The notes beneath the pieces are model-generated. The model saw nothing but the letters and a program-made list of their open reading frames with translations. It did not search any database and had not been told where the DNA came from. DNA of 11,005 nucleotides, taken from contig ML770317.1 in the NCBI GenBank assembly GCA_009733575.1, positions 1 through 11,005 on the forward strand, given 5' to 3'. The DNA is from Gymnopus androsaceus JB14. Lineage: Eukaryota; Basidiomycota; Agaricomycetes; Agaricales; Omphalotaceae. Shown piece by piece: positions 1 through 7,454 of this stretch. The stretch's first letter is position 1, and every line of letters begins with the position of its first letter. Made by a program: the position numbers and the translations under genes.

Positions 1-10
1 CCATCTGGCT

Positions 11-420
11 TCATATTTTCAAAGATATCCATCCAGACTCATATAATTGTCCAGCGGTGGGAATGTTGCTTCCATTGGGAGACATGCTAAAGCCTCCACT
101 TTGGTTTGGTAGCGATCAATGATGAGCTTTGTCACTGCAGAATTCTTCTTGATTGCCAGAAGGATTAACTCTTTGGCTCTGTCACAGGACACTTGGTAAT
201 TGGCAGCTGTTAGCTGGAAAGGAGGCTGAGGAGTGGAGTTGATAGGAATGGATGTATTATGGACATGAGAGGATTTGAGTTGACTGGCATCAGCAGAACC
301 ACCTGTGCAGGAGGCAAGGGTTGGGGCTGTGGAATCTTGGGTTTATGACCACTGCTGCTCATTCGAGCGGTTTGGGGTTTGACAAGGTTGACAAGCCATG
401 AGTTCTGTCAAATATTCCAT
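11..420 (-). pseudogene. Decayed or partial coding fragment, unknown product
   Basis: Reading the minus strand from an ATG at 420-418, one frame stays open except for a TAA at 345-343 and then a TGA at 21-19. Between them lie about 107 codons with protein-like composition. A low-complexity Ser/Thr/Pro/Asn/Gln stretch comes first, followed by a charged, probably helical segment containing DRAKELILLAIKKNS and a TKLIIDRYQTKVEAL motif, then a more hydrophobic tail. I do not recognise the family. The frame may run off the left edge beyond the TGA. The internal TAA could be a real nonsense mutation or lie in an unrecognised intron, but the obvious GT..AG pair around it spans only about 27 nt, too short for this genome. 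A disordered N-terminus followed by a helical region is also common in transposon-encoded proteins, so a transposon remnant is as likely as a host gene. Confidence 0.35.
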
Positions 421-792
421 TAGATACTGTTCAAGAAACAAAACAATAATGTACTTGGATGGTTTGGGGTTGAAATTGATAGAACTGGAGAAAGATGGTG
501 AGCAAGGGTAAGAAGATTGAACTTAAAAACCAAAACAAAAGATCACCCACCTGTTCGTGCACAACCAAGCATGCATTGTTTTACTCACCACCTATTGTTG
601 CACCAATTCGTAGTTTAAGGTCATTGCAGACTGCGTTTCAGGATCTCCCCTAAAGGGGCATGAGTATGCCAGCTTTGTGCAAAGGGAAAGTTCAGCAATG
701 AAAACAGCATCACCAGTGAATAACAAATGATAAGGAAGCAGCGGGAGTGGAGCAACGTCGAATTTTGGGAGAGAAATGAAAAGGCATGACAT
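421..792. other. No supported gene
   Basis: This is AT-rich sequence between the minus-strand fragment and the foldback element. The only open frame (minus strand, about 66 codons, 592-792) starts at the edge of the adjacent hairpin element and shows no motif or coding bias, so I do not call it. It could hold the 5' flank of the minus-strand fragment. Confidence 0.5.
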
Positions 793-909
793 AACACTCA
801 GGAGTGACTGATAGCACTGGGAGTTGAGGAGTTGGATGTGCCATTACCCCATGATGCATGGCGCATCCAACTCCTCAACTCCTAGCACTATCAGTCACTC
901 CTGAGTGTT
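793..909. mobile_element. 117-bp foldback MITE (near-perfect hairpin)
   Basis: Two 46-bp arms, 793-838 and 864-909, are inverted copies with three mismatches, separated by a 25-bp spacer. The outer end begins AACACTCAGGAGTGACTGAT. ACAT occurs directly on both sides (789-792 and 910-913) and would fit a 4-bp target duplication. The palindrome can also be read slightly further outward with mismatches (CATGA..TAACACTC), so the exact terminus and duplication are not certain. There is no coding capacity. If transcribed, either strand would fold into a long stem. Superfamily not assigned. Confidence 0.75.
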
Positions 910-913
910 ACAT

Positions 914-1340
914 CATGTCTTTACATTTTTCTTTTGAACTTTGATGTTGCTGCTGTAAGTGTCTTCCCTCATCGTTTATTGTAGCTTAGAAGTAGCCAGA
1001 ACAACTCTTCTGATACTGTCCGAATGATTGAGAGGGCTGAAGACCCAAAAAAACACATTTACGAACATAAAAAAAGTGAAAAATATGGAGAGAGACTATG
1101 TTGGACAGGATGACCTCTGTGTACTATGCTAATTGAGAATTTTCCATAGGTAATAGCTATATGCCCTCGATGGTGAGCAGTTTGTTGACTAGACATATCA
1201 AACAGTTGTCTGCGGTATGTATGCTCACATTACTATATTTATGTATCACTTATTTATCCATTCCAGTCTACCAGGAAAAGTAACTAGTTAGATAGTCCAA
1301 AGTGTAACAATCCAGTAACTAATGATCAAAATCCACAGGA
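914..1340. other. No gene seen
   Basis: This is AT-rich intergenic sequence with short homopolymers and no open frame of note on either strand. I see no repeat, RNA gene or convincing regulatory motif. Confidence 0.5.
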
Positions 1341-1449
1341 AATCCAGGGGCCCTGCCTGGAATCCATACAGCTAGGACCTCTGGCACCCTTTGGATATGG
1401 ATTCCATGCACTAGTAAATATAGTAATGCATGTGAGGTATAGTAATAAT

Positions 1450-1679
1450 CATGTGACACTGTCACACAGTACAAATTGAAATTTGTGAAATAGTGATTGA
1501 TAGTTGCAGTGATGACTTTCTCATCTACACCCAGCAACCTACCTCTGCTGATTCCATCAGCCTGCATGTGACACTGTCACACAAACTGAAAATTGAACTT
1601 TTGATTACAATGAGGATGAATTCCAGAAGGAGAGCTACAGTTAAGGTATACTGTATATGTAGTGTGACAGTGTCACATG
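1450..1679. repeat. Three copies of a TGTGACA-N-TGTCACA palindrome, outer two inverted
   Basis: The 15-bp palindrome occurs at 1452-1466, 1567-1581 and 1663-1677. The first two sit in the longer context CATGTGACACTGTCACACA and the third is the inverted version of that context (GTGTGACAGTGTCACATG). The outer pair therefore forms an inverted repeat of about 18 bp around roughly 230 bp, as in a small MITE, with one further direct copy inside. Individual sites could also bind a dimeric protein, but nothing here tests that. Confidence 0.55.
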
Positions 1680-1720
1680 TGTTACATGACCTTATTTGGG
1701 CATGAGGTGCAATAATCAGT

Positions 1721-1940
1721 GGGAGGTGGGAAAACAATCCCTAAGTATTTTCATGATTTTTTATGATTTTTCCAAGATTTATCAAGCTCAATTCCCGTTA
1801 TTTGGCAGGAAAATACACACCCATAAGCACTGGTGGGTGGATAACAATGCCCAAATATTTTCACTATTTTTCATGATTTTTCCACAATTTATCAAGCTCA
1901 ATTCCCGATGTTCTGCAGTAAAATGAGCGCCCATATGTGC
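1721..1940 (+). repeat. 110-bp tandem duplication
   Basis: The unit at about 1721-1830 is repeated at about 1831-1940. The shared text includes AACAAT(C/G)CC, the TTTTCA..TTTTTCATGATTTTTCCA block and ATTTATCAAGCTCAATTCCC, all offset by 110 bp. The copies have diverged by many substitutions, so the duplication is not recent. Noncoding. Confidence 0.75.
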
Positions 1941-1951
1941 CCATATGCACC

Positions 1952-1968
1952 GGGGGGGGGGGGGGGGG
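1952..1968 (+). repeat. G17 homopolymer
   Basis: A run of 17 G residues directly precedes the 43-bp array. Runs of this length are prone to slippage in sequencing and assembly, so its length and the local join should be treated with caution. Confidence 0.9.
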
Positions 1969-1980
1969 CCAACAGTGCTT

Positions 1981-2152
1981 AAGGTCATACTAGTAAGTAA
2001 GCTAATGGTTGTACTGGTACTGATAACTCGGACTAGTAACTAATCTAATGGTTGTACTAGTACCAATAAGTCATACTAGTAACTAACCTAATGGTTGTAC
2101 TAGTACTAATAACTTGGACTAGTAGCTAATCTAATGGTTAAACTAGTACTAT
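1981..2152 (+). repeat. 43-bp x 4 tandem array
   Basis: ACTAGT recurs at 1989, 2032, 2075 and 2118, exactly 43 bp apart. Each unit has the form ACTAGTAACTAAtCTAATGG followed by TTGTACTAGTAC and TAATAACt. The units differ at a few positions, and alternate units look more alike (units 1 and 3 carry TCAT, units 2 and 4 carry GG, before ACTAGT). Noncoding minisatellite. Confidence 0.9.
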
Positions 2153-2158
2153 GCGACA

Positions 2159-2276
2159 TGCATGGAATCCATACACTACTATATTTACCAGTGCATGGAA
2201 TCCATACGCTACTATATTTACTGGTGCATGGAATCCATACACTACCAAATTTCTAGTGCATGGATTCCATATGCTC
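2159..2276 (+). repeat. 33-bp x 4 tandem array of a TGCATGGAATCCATA unit
   Basis: CATGGAATCC or its variant starts at 2161, 2194, 2227 and about 2259 (period 33, last 32). The unit is the palindromic core TGGAATCCA followed by TAC(A/G)CTACTATATTTAC(C/T)(A/G)G. A single inverted copy lies near 1395-1427. This array supplies the first roughly 40 codons of an apparent open frame, which are therefore repeat-derived and not gene. Confidence 0.85.
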
Positions 2277-2281
2277 TTAAA

Positions 2282-3149
2282 CACGAATGGTGCAGAAGGA
2301 GTAATTCAGAAAGTGGGTGAACTGGTGTGCAACATTGCATTCAAGGAGAAGGGGGAAGTGGTAGATGTCTGTTCAGTGGCATACCACCACTTGGTGAAAA
2401 AGCTGGTTGTAGGCCAGACAGTGAGATTGGCTACAGGTAGGGTTTTAAGGTCCAATTCAATTCAGTTTATTTGCTAAATTTTTCATGGATCATGAATTGC
2501 ACCAGTGCAAGATTTTTTGAAACCTGGATGAACTGTAAACTGGCACTGGTCTAAATGGTCGATCAATGCAATCTTTAGCAGTGCAGTTTTCAGTGCAGTT
2601 CAATGCAATTTACAATTTGAACTGGCTTGAACATGGTCATTCTTACATCTAAAACGATAGAGTATCTCAGCATAATAATGCCAACCAGTGGTTAAATCTC
2701 CTTTTATCAATGTATATACTATGGAAATGTAATTTCAGTGGATAAGAGTGCTTAAAGCTCTGTTTGTATTAGTATTAATTTGCACAGATTTAAACTGATG
2801 CAAGGCAGTTTAAGTAATTTTCAAAAATTGAATGGACCATGAACTGGCACTGATTTAAACTGTGTATCAGTGTAGCCTTCAGCAGTGCATTTTCCAGTGC
2901 AATCCAATGCAATTCACAGTTTATTTGCAGTTCATTGAATTGGACCTTAAAACCCTAGCTACAGGGGTTCCCAATCTCAAAGAAATCCAGTGGATTCAAC
3001 AGGGAGATTCTGGCATGTTAACTGTCGAGGAGAGACAACTGGAGTTGGCAAACAACAAGGGACTTATCTCAAGTGTATACATGCATCCCTCACATGGGCC
3101 CAGCATTAGTGTTTGGATCCAGGCGCTTTCACTCATTGCACGCTATTAA
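2282..3149 (+). pseudogene. Unknown coding fragment split by a hAT-like MITE
   Basis: Protein-like sequence runs from about 2282 to 2437 and resumes, in the same frame, from 2966 to a TAA at 3147-3149. Between them is a 520-bp transposon plus its 8-bp duplication (528 nt, a multiple of three). Without the insertion the frame reads without a stop for about 113 codons. Recognisable pieces are a hydrophobic/charged segment GVIQKVGELVCNIAFKEKG, then VDVCSVAYHHLVKKLVVGQ, and after the insertion point NLKEIQWIQQGDSGMLTVEE. I do not recognise the family. The true 5' start is not visible because the frame runs back into the 33-bp repeats. Another frame at 3073-3405 could be a continuation after a frameshift or small intron, but has no independent support. 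Confidence 0.4.
2438..2957. mobile_element. 520-bp non-autonomous hAT-like MITE
   Basis: The ends are perfect 24-bp inverted repeats at 2438-2461 and 2934-2957, starting TAGGGTTTTAAGGTCCAATT. They are flanked by an 8-bp direct duplication GCTACAGG at 2430-2437 and 2958-2965. An 8-bp duplication with TAGGG-type termini is characteristic of the hAT superfamily. The interior has no open frame for a transposase. It contains a direct internal repeat of about 82 bp (2537-2618 and 2841-2922) built from GCAGTGCA/AATGCAAT motifs, plausibly the binding sites of a transposase supplied in trans. The perfect duplication and TIRs suggest a fairly recent insertion. Confidence 0.9.
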
Positions 3150-3766
3150 TCCTAACAGCATTGTTGATATGTCATATTACCCTGCTCTTTCTTCTGGCAG
3201 CTCTCCTCATCTGGCTTTTGCTAACAGCTCTCTCATCCCTTTCACACAACAGCTTGCAATATTCACGAAAGTTTCAGTGGTGACTGCAATCATTGGCAAA
3301 GTCACAGAAAACAAGACCAAAAGCCTTCAGACTCTTTCTCAGAAGAGTCTTTGTGCAAAGTGCCCTCAGCAAAATCTTGGTCTTTATTCCATGACTTGGT
3401 GGTGAGGGTGTTTCTTTGCACCTGTGAAAGGGAGGATTTGTTTCAGTTTGATGGAGGGCGAGGTCATAGATATCATTGCGGGATGTTGAAAACAGTGCAA
3501 ATTACTTGGTGCTGTTCACTGGAACCTTACTTTTTTGGGAGGACCAGTGATGAGGTTTAGATTTGTGCTGGGTATGAAAACCAACCAAAAAACAATCACC
3601 CCAATCCAGATACAATCCAAAATGTTTAATTTAATGCGAGGAAGGAGGTTGTCAAAGGTTCCCTCGACTACTAATTGATTTGAAGAGAAAAGCACTTGAC
3701 AGTTGGCACAGACAGTGCAAGATGAAACAAGGTTTTATATTTGGAGGGGAGGTTTTGAAAAGCCAA
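3150..3766. other. No supported gene; weak open frames only
   Basis: Two open plus-strand frames cross this stretch (to about 3405 and to about 3560). The first carries residues such as AINPNSIVDMSYYPALSSG and might extend the split coding fragment upstream after a frame change. Neither has a motif I recognise, consistent splice sites or a convincing start, so both are left uncalled. The rest is AT-rich noncoding sequence. Confidence 0.4.
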
Positions 3767-3809
3767 CTAACCATATGACAATGTGTCTGAACTAATTTGA
3801 GGGGAAAGC

Positions 3810-3922
3810 AAACACCAAAGCCTGGTCAAGTACGCTGGACTCAACAAACAACTTTGCATTATCCACGGTGAAACACCAGAAGCATGGGTCAAGTATACTG
3901 ACTCAACAAAACAACTTTGGTG
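3810..3922 (+). repeat. Diverged ~62-bp tandem duplication
   Basis: The block starting AAACACCAAAGCCTGGTCAA at 3810 recurs from 3871 as AAACACCAGAAGCATGGGTC. Both copies continue with AAGTA(C/T)(G/A)CTG, ACTCAACAAA and ACAACTTTG. Small indels make the period about 61-63 bp. Noncoding. Confidence 0.7.
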
Positions 3923-5340
3923 TATCTCGGGGCCTTTACGTCGCTGTTTGCAATGATCTCCAACTCCAGGGGAATCCCACGAGCTACCTAACAAAGCTTA
4001 TATGACCGCCGCGCAAGTCACTCAAGTAGGCTTTTTTTAACACACCAGTTGCAAGAGCAGGAAGGGGTAGAATCTGTTGAGTAAAGCTAGGTAACGCTCC
4101 AAGAAGCTTCTCCCTAAAACTAGACCCAGCCCAACACTTGGTCCAAGACCTTCCCTAATCAACAACGGCTCATTAGTGTTGCACGTTTATGCCACCTGCA
4201 GTTCTAAGACTGATGTGACTTCTCTCAAGATGAAAATCAGGAATTGCTCGACTTAATAGCTGGAAGTAGAATTAACAGCTCAGTATTATCAAGGTTACAA
4301 GAAGGCCCACCGTTTCAAAGGTTGCAGAGGACGATGCAGATGCATCTGAGCGTGTATGAATCACTACAGGTCCTAAGATAGAATTGCGTTTCAGGTATCA
4401 AGTCTAACTTGTCATTCCGGATAGAATAGGCTACCCTTATATACTGGAGCAAGATATAATAAAATAGGAAAATGAGAGAAACTGAGCAAGATAGGATGAA
4501 ACAGAGCAAGTAAAATAGAAAAAGATAAATGTCCATATATGCATGTATACTATGGTTTTGCCTCGACGTTTCCCTGCCTCATTTGTTTGTCTTCCTCGAT
4601 TGGGTCAACTTTTGGGATTTTTGGTCCAAATTGACTTGAGTCATTTGCCTTTTTACAAGGCTTGCCAGTTCCTTTAGCAGAACAGCCCTCGGAAGTATTT
4701 CTATGTTTTTCCTTGCCAATGGGCCAACTGGTTCTTATCCCTAGTTCCACGTGGTCTCGAGTCTAGATGCATGGTAGCATATGGATCTCGGTAAAACGCT
4801 GAGGCTTGGATAGAAACACTCCTTGGTCCTTCCGTGCTCTAGAAGTAGCTACAGCAAGTGGGTCATGTGACCACATGTTGGATTGCCGCTATCTGCCTGG
4901 GCTGCTTTCCAGCGAGTGTCAACTTTGAGGGCACCCATTATGGTACTTCCTCATCTCGGTCCACCTTGCTTCATTTAATAAACTTGAGTGTCGTGTAGAC
5001 TCCTCAGTGAGCTAATCGCAGAAGCGATGCCTTGTTAAGACTTCGATCCCTTGGGTATATCCTTCAATGACCTAGCCTAGTATAACTGGTATGTGGGCTC
5101 GTTTATCTGCCTCGGTCAGCAACTTGTGATCCAAAAAGCTTGCCTCGCTACACCATACCATGCATAGGACTTGATCGAGGCGCATTCACAAAGTTAAGTA
5201 TGGTAACCATTGCATGTACCGTTACTCTGCAACCTCTTGGGTAGAATAGGTCCTCAGTGGATCTTAACTATCAGCTCGGGCTCACTATAGTTCTCTTATT
5301 GACCATGTTTTGTTACTAACAGAACCTAGGATTATTGGTT
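3923..5340. other. Long intergenic stretch without a recognisable gene
   Basis: About 1.4 kb with no convincing open frame. A minus-strand frame at 4550-4750 is rich in Lys, Gly and Pro, lacks an ATG (it would need GTG) and is preceded in frame by a stop, so I do not call it. Positions 4430-4550 are AT-rich with a TATATACTGG box. Positions 4560-5330 are visibly richer in G+C than the surroundings. The texture would fit an old retrotransposon long terminal repeat or leader, but I found no paired direct repeats, primer site or coding domain to support that. Confidence 0.4.
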
Positions 5341-5489
5341 CTGTGCAGTTCTAGCCTTAGCCAAAAAATCAGTGTATCACCAGCATGCAATTTTGGAACA
5401 AGTGCATAATATCACAGAGCTCTGCAACAGCAGTGATGCTGCTATATGTTATACAGCAGTAAACTTTGTCTCTGAGCTGTCAAAGCAGA

Positions 5490-5547
5490 GTGAGCAGCCA
5501 CACACTTTATTTTCTGTTTTGGAACATTCATGAAACCTACTCTTCAG
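5490..5547 (+). other. Intron I0 (first of nine near-identical GT-AG introns)
   Basis: Introns lie at 5490-5547, 6043-6100, 6218-6271, 6389-6446, 6563-6616, 6734-6787, 7560-7613, 7731-7784 and 7902-7960, with lengths 58, 58, 54, 58, 54, 54, 54, 54 and 59. All start GTGA(G/A) and end CTTCAG, except the last, which ends CCTCAG. All carry a T-rich tract and an invariant ATTCATGAA about 15-20 nt before the acceptor. Within it, TTCAT fits a relaxed YTNAY branch site. The length changes come from the T tract. Because intron lengths vary by non-multiples of three while exon lengths stay at 117, splicing is better supported than read-through. Confidence 0.8.
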
Positions 5548-5627
5548 AGGTTTTCCAGGATACAATCTCAGGTCAAGTGCCCAAAATCACACTGCTTGTG
5601 GGGAACAGGAATGCAAATGTCCGGAAA

Positions 5628-6003
5628 CATCAGGAAAAATGGTCTGGGCCCAGGGCTAACTTTAGGTTGACCCACAATGATCTAAAGAGACTTAAGGGAA
5701 CCTAAGGATACCTAGGTCTCCTAGGCCACCTAGGTTGCCTAGACTGCCTCAGTTTCTTTGAGGTCACCTAGGTTGCCTAGGATTTAGGGATAAACCTTGG
5801 GAATTTGAGGCAACCTGAGTAAACCTGAGTAAACCTGAGTAAACCTGAGCTAACCTGAGGAACCTGAGGTAACCTGAGGTAGCCTAAGGTAGCCTGGGGT
5901 AGCCTGGAAGACCCAAGGTGACCAGGGTAACCAGGGTGACCAGGGTGACCAGGGTAGCCTAGGTTCCCTAGGTCATCATAGGTTTAACCCCTTTTTGCTG
6001 ATG
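5628..6003. mobile_element. CATCAG-family MITE copy 1 (376 bp), inserted in HEAT exon E1
   Basis: The element starts CATCAGGAAAAA and ends TTTTTGCTGATG (inverted termini of about 12 bp with one mismatch), flanked by AA at 5626-5627 and 6004-6005. Removing the element and one AA restores an exon of exactly 117 nt, which confirms both boundaries and the 2-bp duplication. The interior has no open frame. It is built almost entirely of degenerate 9-10-bp repeats of CCTAGG, AACCTGAGTA and CCAGGGTGA type. These resemble interior pieces of the copy at 9334. Confidence 0.85.
5812..5960 (+). repeat. 9-10-bp microsatellite-like arrays inside the MITE
   Basis: About eight degenerate tandem units of AACCTGAGTA/AACCTGAGGT span 5812-5880. 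GGTAGCCT(A/G) units follow, then four units of CCAGGGTGA near 5923-5957. The three motifs grade into one another, as expected from progressive slippage of one original unit. Confidence 0.8.
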
Positions 6004-6271
6004 AAGCAGCAGTGAACTTTTTCTCTGAACTGTCGAAGCAGGGTGAGCAGCATAACAGTCTTCCTTTTTTTTTTGAACATTCATGAAACCTGCTCTTCAG
6101 AGGTTTTCCACATTGCAATCTCAGGTCAAGTCCCCAAAATCACATTGCTTTTGGGTGATCTGGACTCAGATGTCCAGAAAGCAGCAGTGAACTTTTTCTC
6201 CGAGCTGTCAAAGCAGGGTGAGCAGCCTAGCAGTCTTTTTTTCTGCAATATTCATGAAGCCTGCTCTTCAG

Positions 6272-6787
6272 AGGTTTTCCAGGATGCAATCTCAGCTCAA
6301 GTGCCAACTATCACAAAGCTGTTGGAGAAAGACACTTGGTTTTTGCGGCAAATAGCAGTGAACTTTTTCTCTGAACTGTCAAAGCAGGGTGAGCAGCCTA
6401 GCAGTCTTTTTTTTTTTTTGGAACATTCATGAAACCTGGTCTTCAGAGGTTTTCCTGGATTCAATCTCAGCTCAAATGGCCAAATTGCACCACTTTTGCA
6501 GGATAGCTATGCAGATGTCCGGATAGGAGCAGTGGAATGTTTCTCTGAGCTGTCAAAGCAGGGTGAGCAGCCTAGCAGTCTTGTTTTCTGGAATATTCAT
6601 GAAGCCTGCTCTTCAGAGATTTTCCAGGATGCTATTTTAGCTCAAGTGCCAACCATCAGAAAGCTTTTGAGGGATGGTGATTCAGATGTCCGGGAGGTAG
6701 CAGTGAACATTCTCTCTGAGCTTTCAAAGCAGGGTGAAATGCCTAGCAGTCTTGTTTTCTGGAATATTCATGAAGCCTACTCTTCAG
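6272..6787 (+). repeat. Three-exon HEAT cassette, copy 1 (E3-I3-E4-I4-E5-I5)
   Basis: The three exons carry distinguishable subtypes. E3 is the TITKLLEKDTW type, E4 the FLDSISAQMAK type and E5 the TIRKLLRDGDSDV type. The same order, B-C-D, recurs in E6-E7-E8, and the introns match pairwise too: I3 and I6 share CATTCATGAAACC, I4 and I7 share TATTCATGAAGCC. A block of about 516 bp was therefore duplicated as a unit. Confidence 0.8.
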
Positions 6788-6807
6788 AGGTTTTCCAGGA
6801 TGCAATC

Positions 6808-7454
6808 AGGACTCCGGAAACTACCGCCAGGCCTTGTCCACCTCAGTGGCCTAAAATATGCTATTATTTTGAGCTCAAATATGCTATTTCGGACAGGGAC
6901 AGTCACGTGAATTCAAAAAAAAGAAAAAAAAAAAAAAAAAAAAAAATCGAAAAAAATCCCAAAAATCCAGAACACTCTGCGCAGCTTCTACAACTCTTCC
7001 AGCATCTTAAAATCTTTTCTGAGACACCATCCGGATGGGATCCTGACTTTTAGAGCAGGTAAAGTCTTAAGGGACTTTTTGGTCACCCGCTTTTGGAACG
7101 CACGCCATCGTTTCCCCGAACAATCATTCAAACACATATATGCTGTGAGCCAGTCAATGCATCAGTCCCGAGATGGTACAATACATTGGCGACGGGGCAT
7201 GAACGTGAAGTACATTGCAATTCCGTTGTACGTCTTAGGCTTCGCGCATGCGTCAAGCTTGCCCAGAATCGGGCCAGAATATGGTAAAAAAATTCGGTTC
7301 GGCGCTGATGCGCCGGCCTAAAGTACACTATTCTAGGACAGGGAATCTGAGCTTCTGCCCTAAAATACGCTATAATAGGACAGGAAATTCGCCAAAATCA
7401 CCCCCCTAAAATACGCTATTCCGGACAAACCTTGGGTGTAGTTTCCGGGGTCCT
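6808..7454. mobile_element. 647-bp non-autonomous DNA transposon with 8-bp target duplication, in HEAT exon E6
   Basis: The termini are inverted: left AGGACTCCGGAAACTACCGC, right (reverse complement) AGGACCCCGGAAACTACACC, with similarity extending toward TTGTCC. The 8-bp direct duplication ATGCAATC lies at 6800-6807 and 7455-7462. Removing the element and one duplication restores an exon of exactly 117 nt with an open frame. Five direct copies of a CCTAAAATACGCTATTCCGG-like motif lie near the ends (about 6850, 6874, 7316, 7358 and 7405), probable transposase-binding repeats. Open frames inside show no transposase motif. An 8-bp duplication occurs in hAT, KDZ/Zisupton and other superfamilies; the AGGAC terminus does not settle which. 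Confidence 0.9.
6915..6946 (+). repeat. A-rich tract, A8-G-A23
   Basis: A run of eight A, one G and 23 A lies inside the 647-bp transposon, 107 bp from its left end. It is not at an element terminus, so it is not evidence of a retrotransposon poly(A) tail. Its length is unreliable because of slippage. Confidence 0.9.

Larger units (their letters stand above)
1395..2272. mobile_element. Possible composite non-autonomous element bounded by an inverted 20-mer
   Basis: The 20-mer at 1395-1414 (ATATGGATTCCATGCACTAG) recurs inverted at 2253-2272 with one or two mismatches at its palindromic centre. Its continuation, TAAATATAGTA, also matches inverted to the 33-bp repeats at 2159-2252. The ends therefore look like terminal or subterminal inverted repeats of an element of about 878 bp. 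The interior contains the other repeats listed here. No target duplication is visible at the flanks, so either the real ends lie elsewhere or the duplication has decayed. Confidence 0.4.

Noticed and set aside
286..298. CATCAGCAGAACC as another CATCAG terminus
   Set aside because: It lies inside the minus-strand open fragment, lacks the AAAA stretch and has no inverted partner nearby.
592..792. A 66-codon minus-strand frame
   Set aside because: No motif, start at the hairpin element boundary, and composition like random AT-rich DNA.
2151..2280. The start of the 108-codon frame as a gene start
   Set aside because: Its first 40 or so codons are translation of the 33-bp tandem array.
3923..5340. 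A possible retrotransposon long terminal repeat or leader
   Set aside because: No paired direct repeats, primer-binding site, integrase or reverse transcriptase motif could be found.
6043..6432. A 129-codon open frame starting with GTG
   Set aside because: The GTG is the splice donor of intron I1. The frame is E2 and E3 with intron read-through.
6915..6946. Poly(A) tract as a retrotransposed mRNA tail
   Set aside because: It is internal to an element with inverted termini and an 8-bp duplication, not at an insertion boundary.
6496..7053. A 185-codon open frame read as one protein
   Set aside because: It starts at TTG inside exon E4, reads through three 54-nt introns and ends inside the transposon. 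The exon-length and splice-site evidence explains it better.
7079..7328. Overlapping open frames in the 647-bp transposon as a transposase
   Set aside because: They overlap on both strands, are short and contain no DDE-like or zinc-finger arrangement. They reflect CpG-rich sequence lacking stops.
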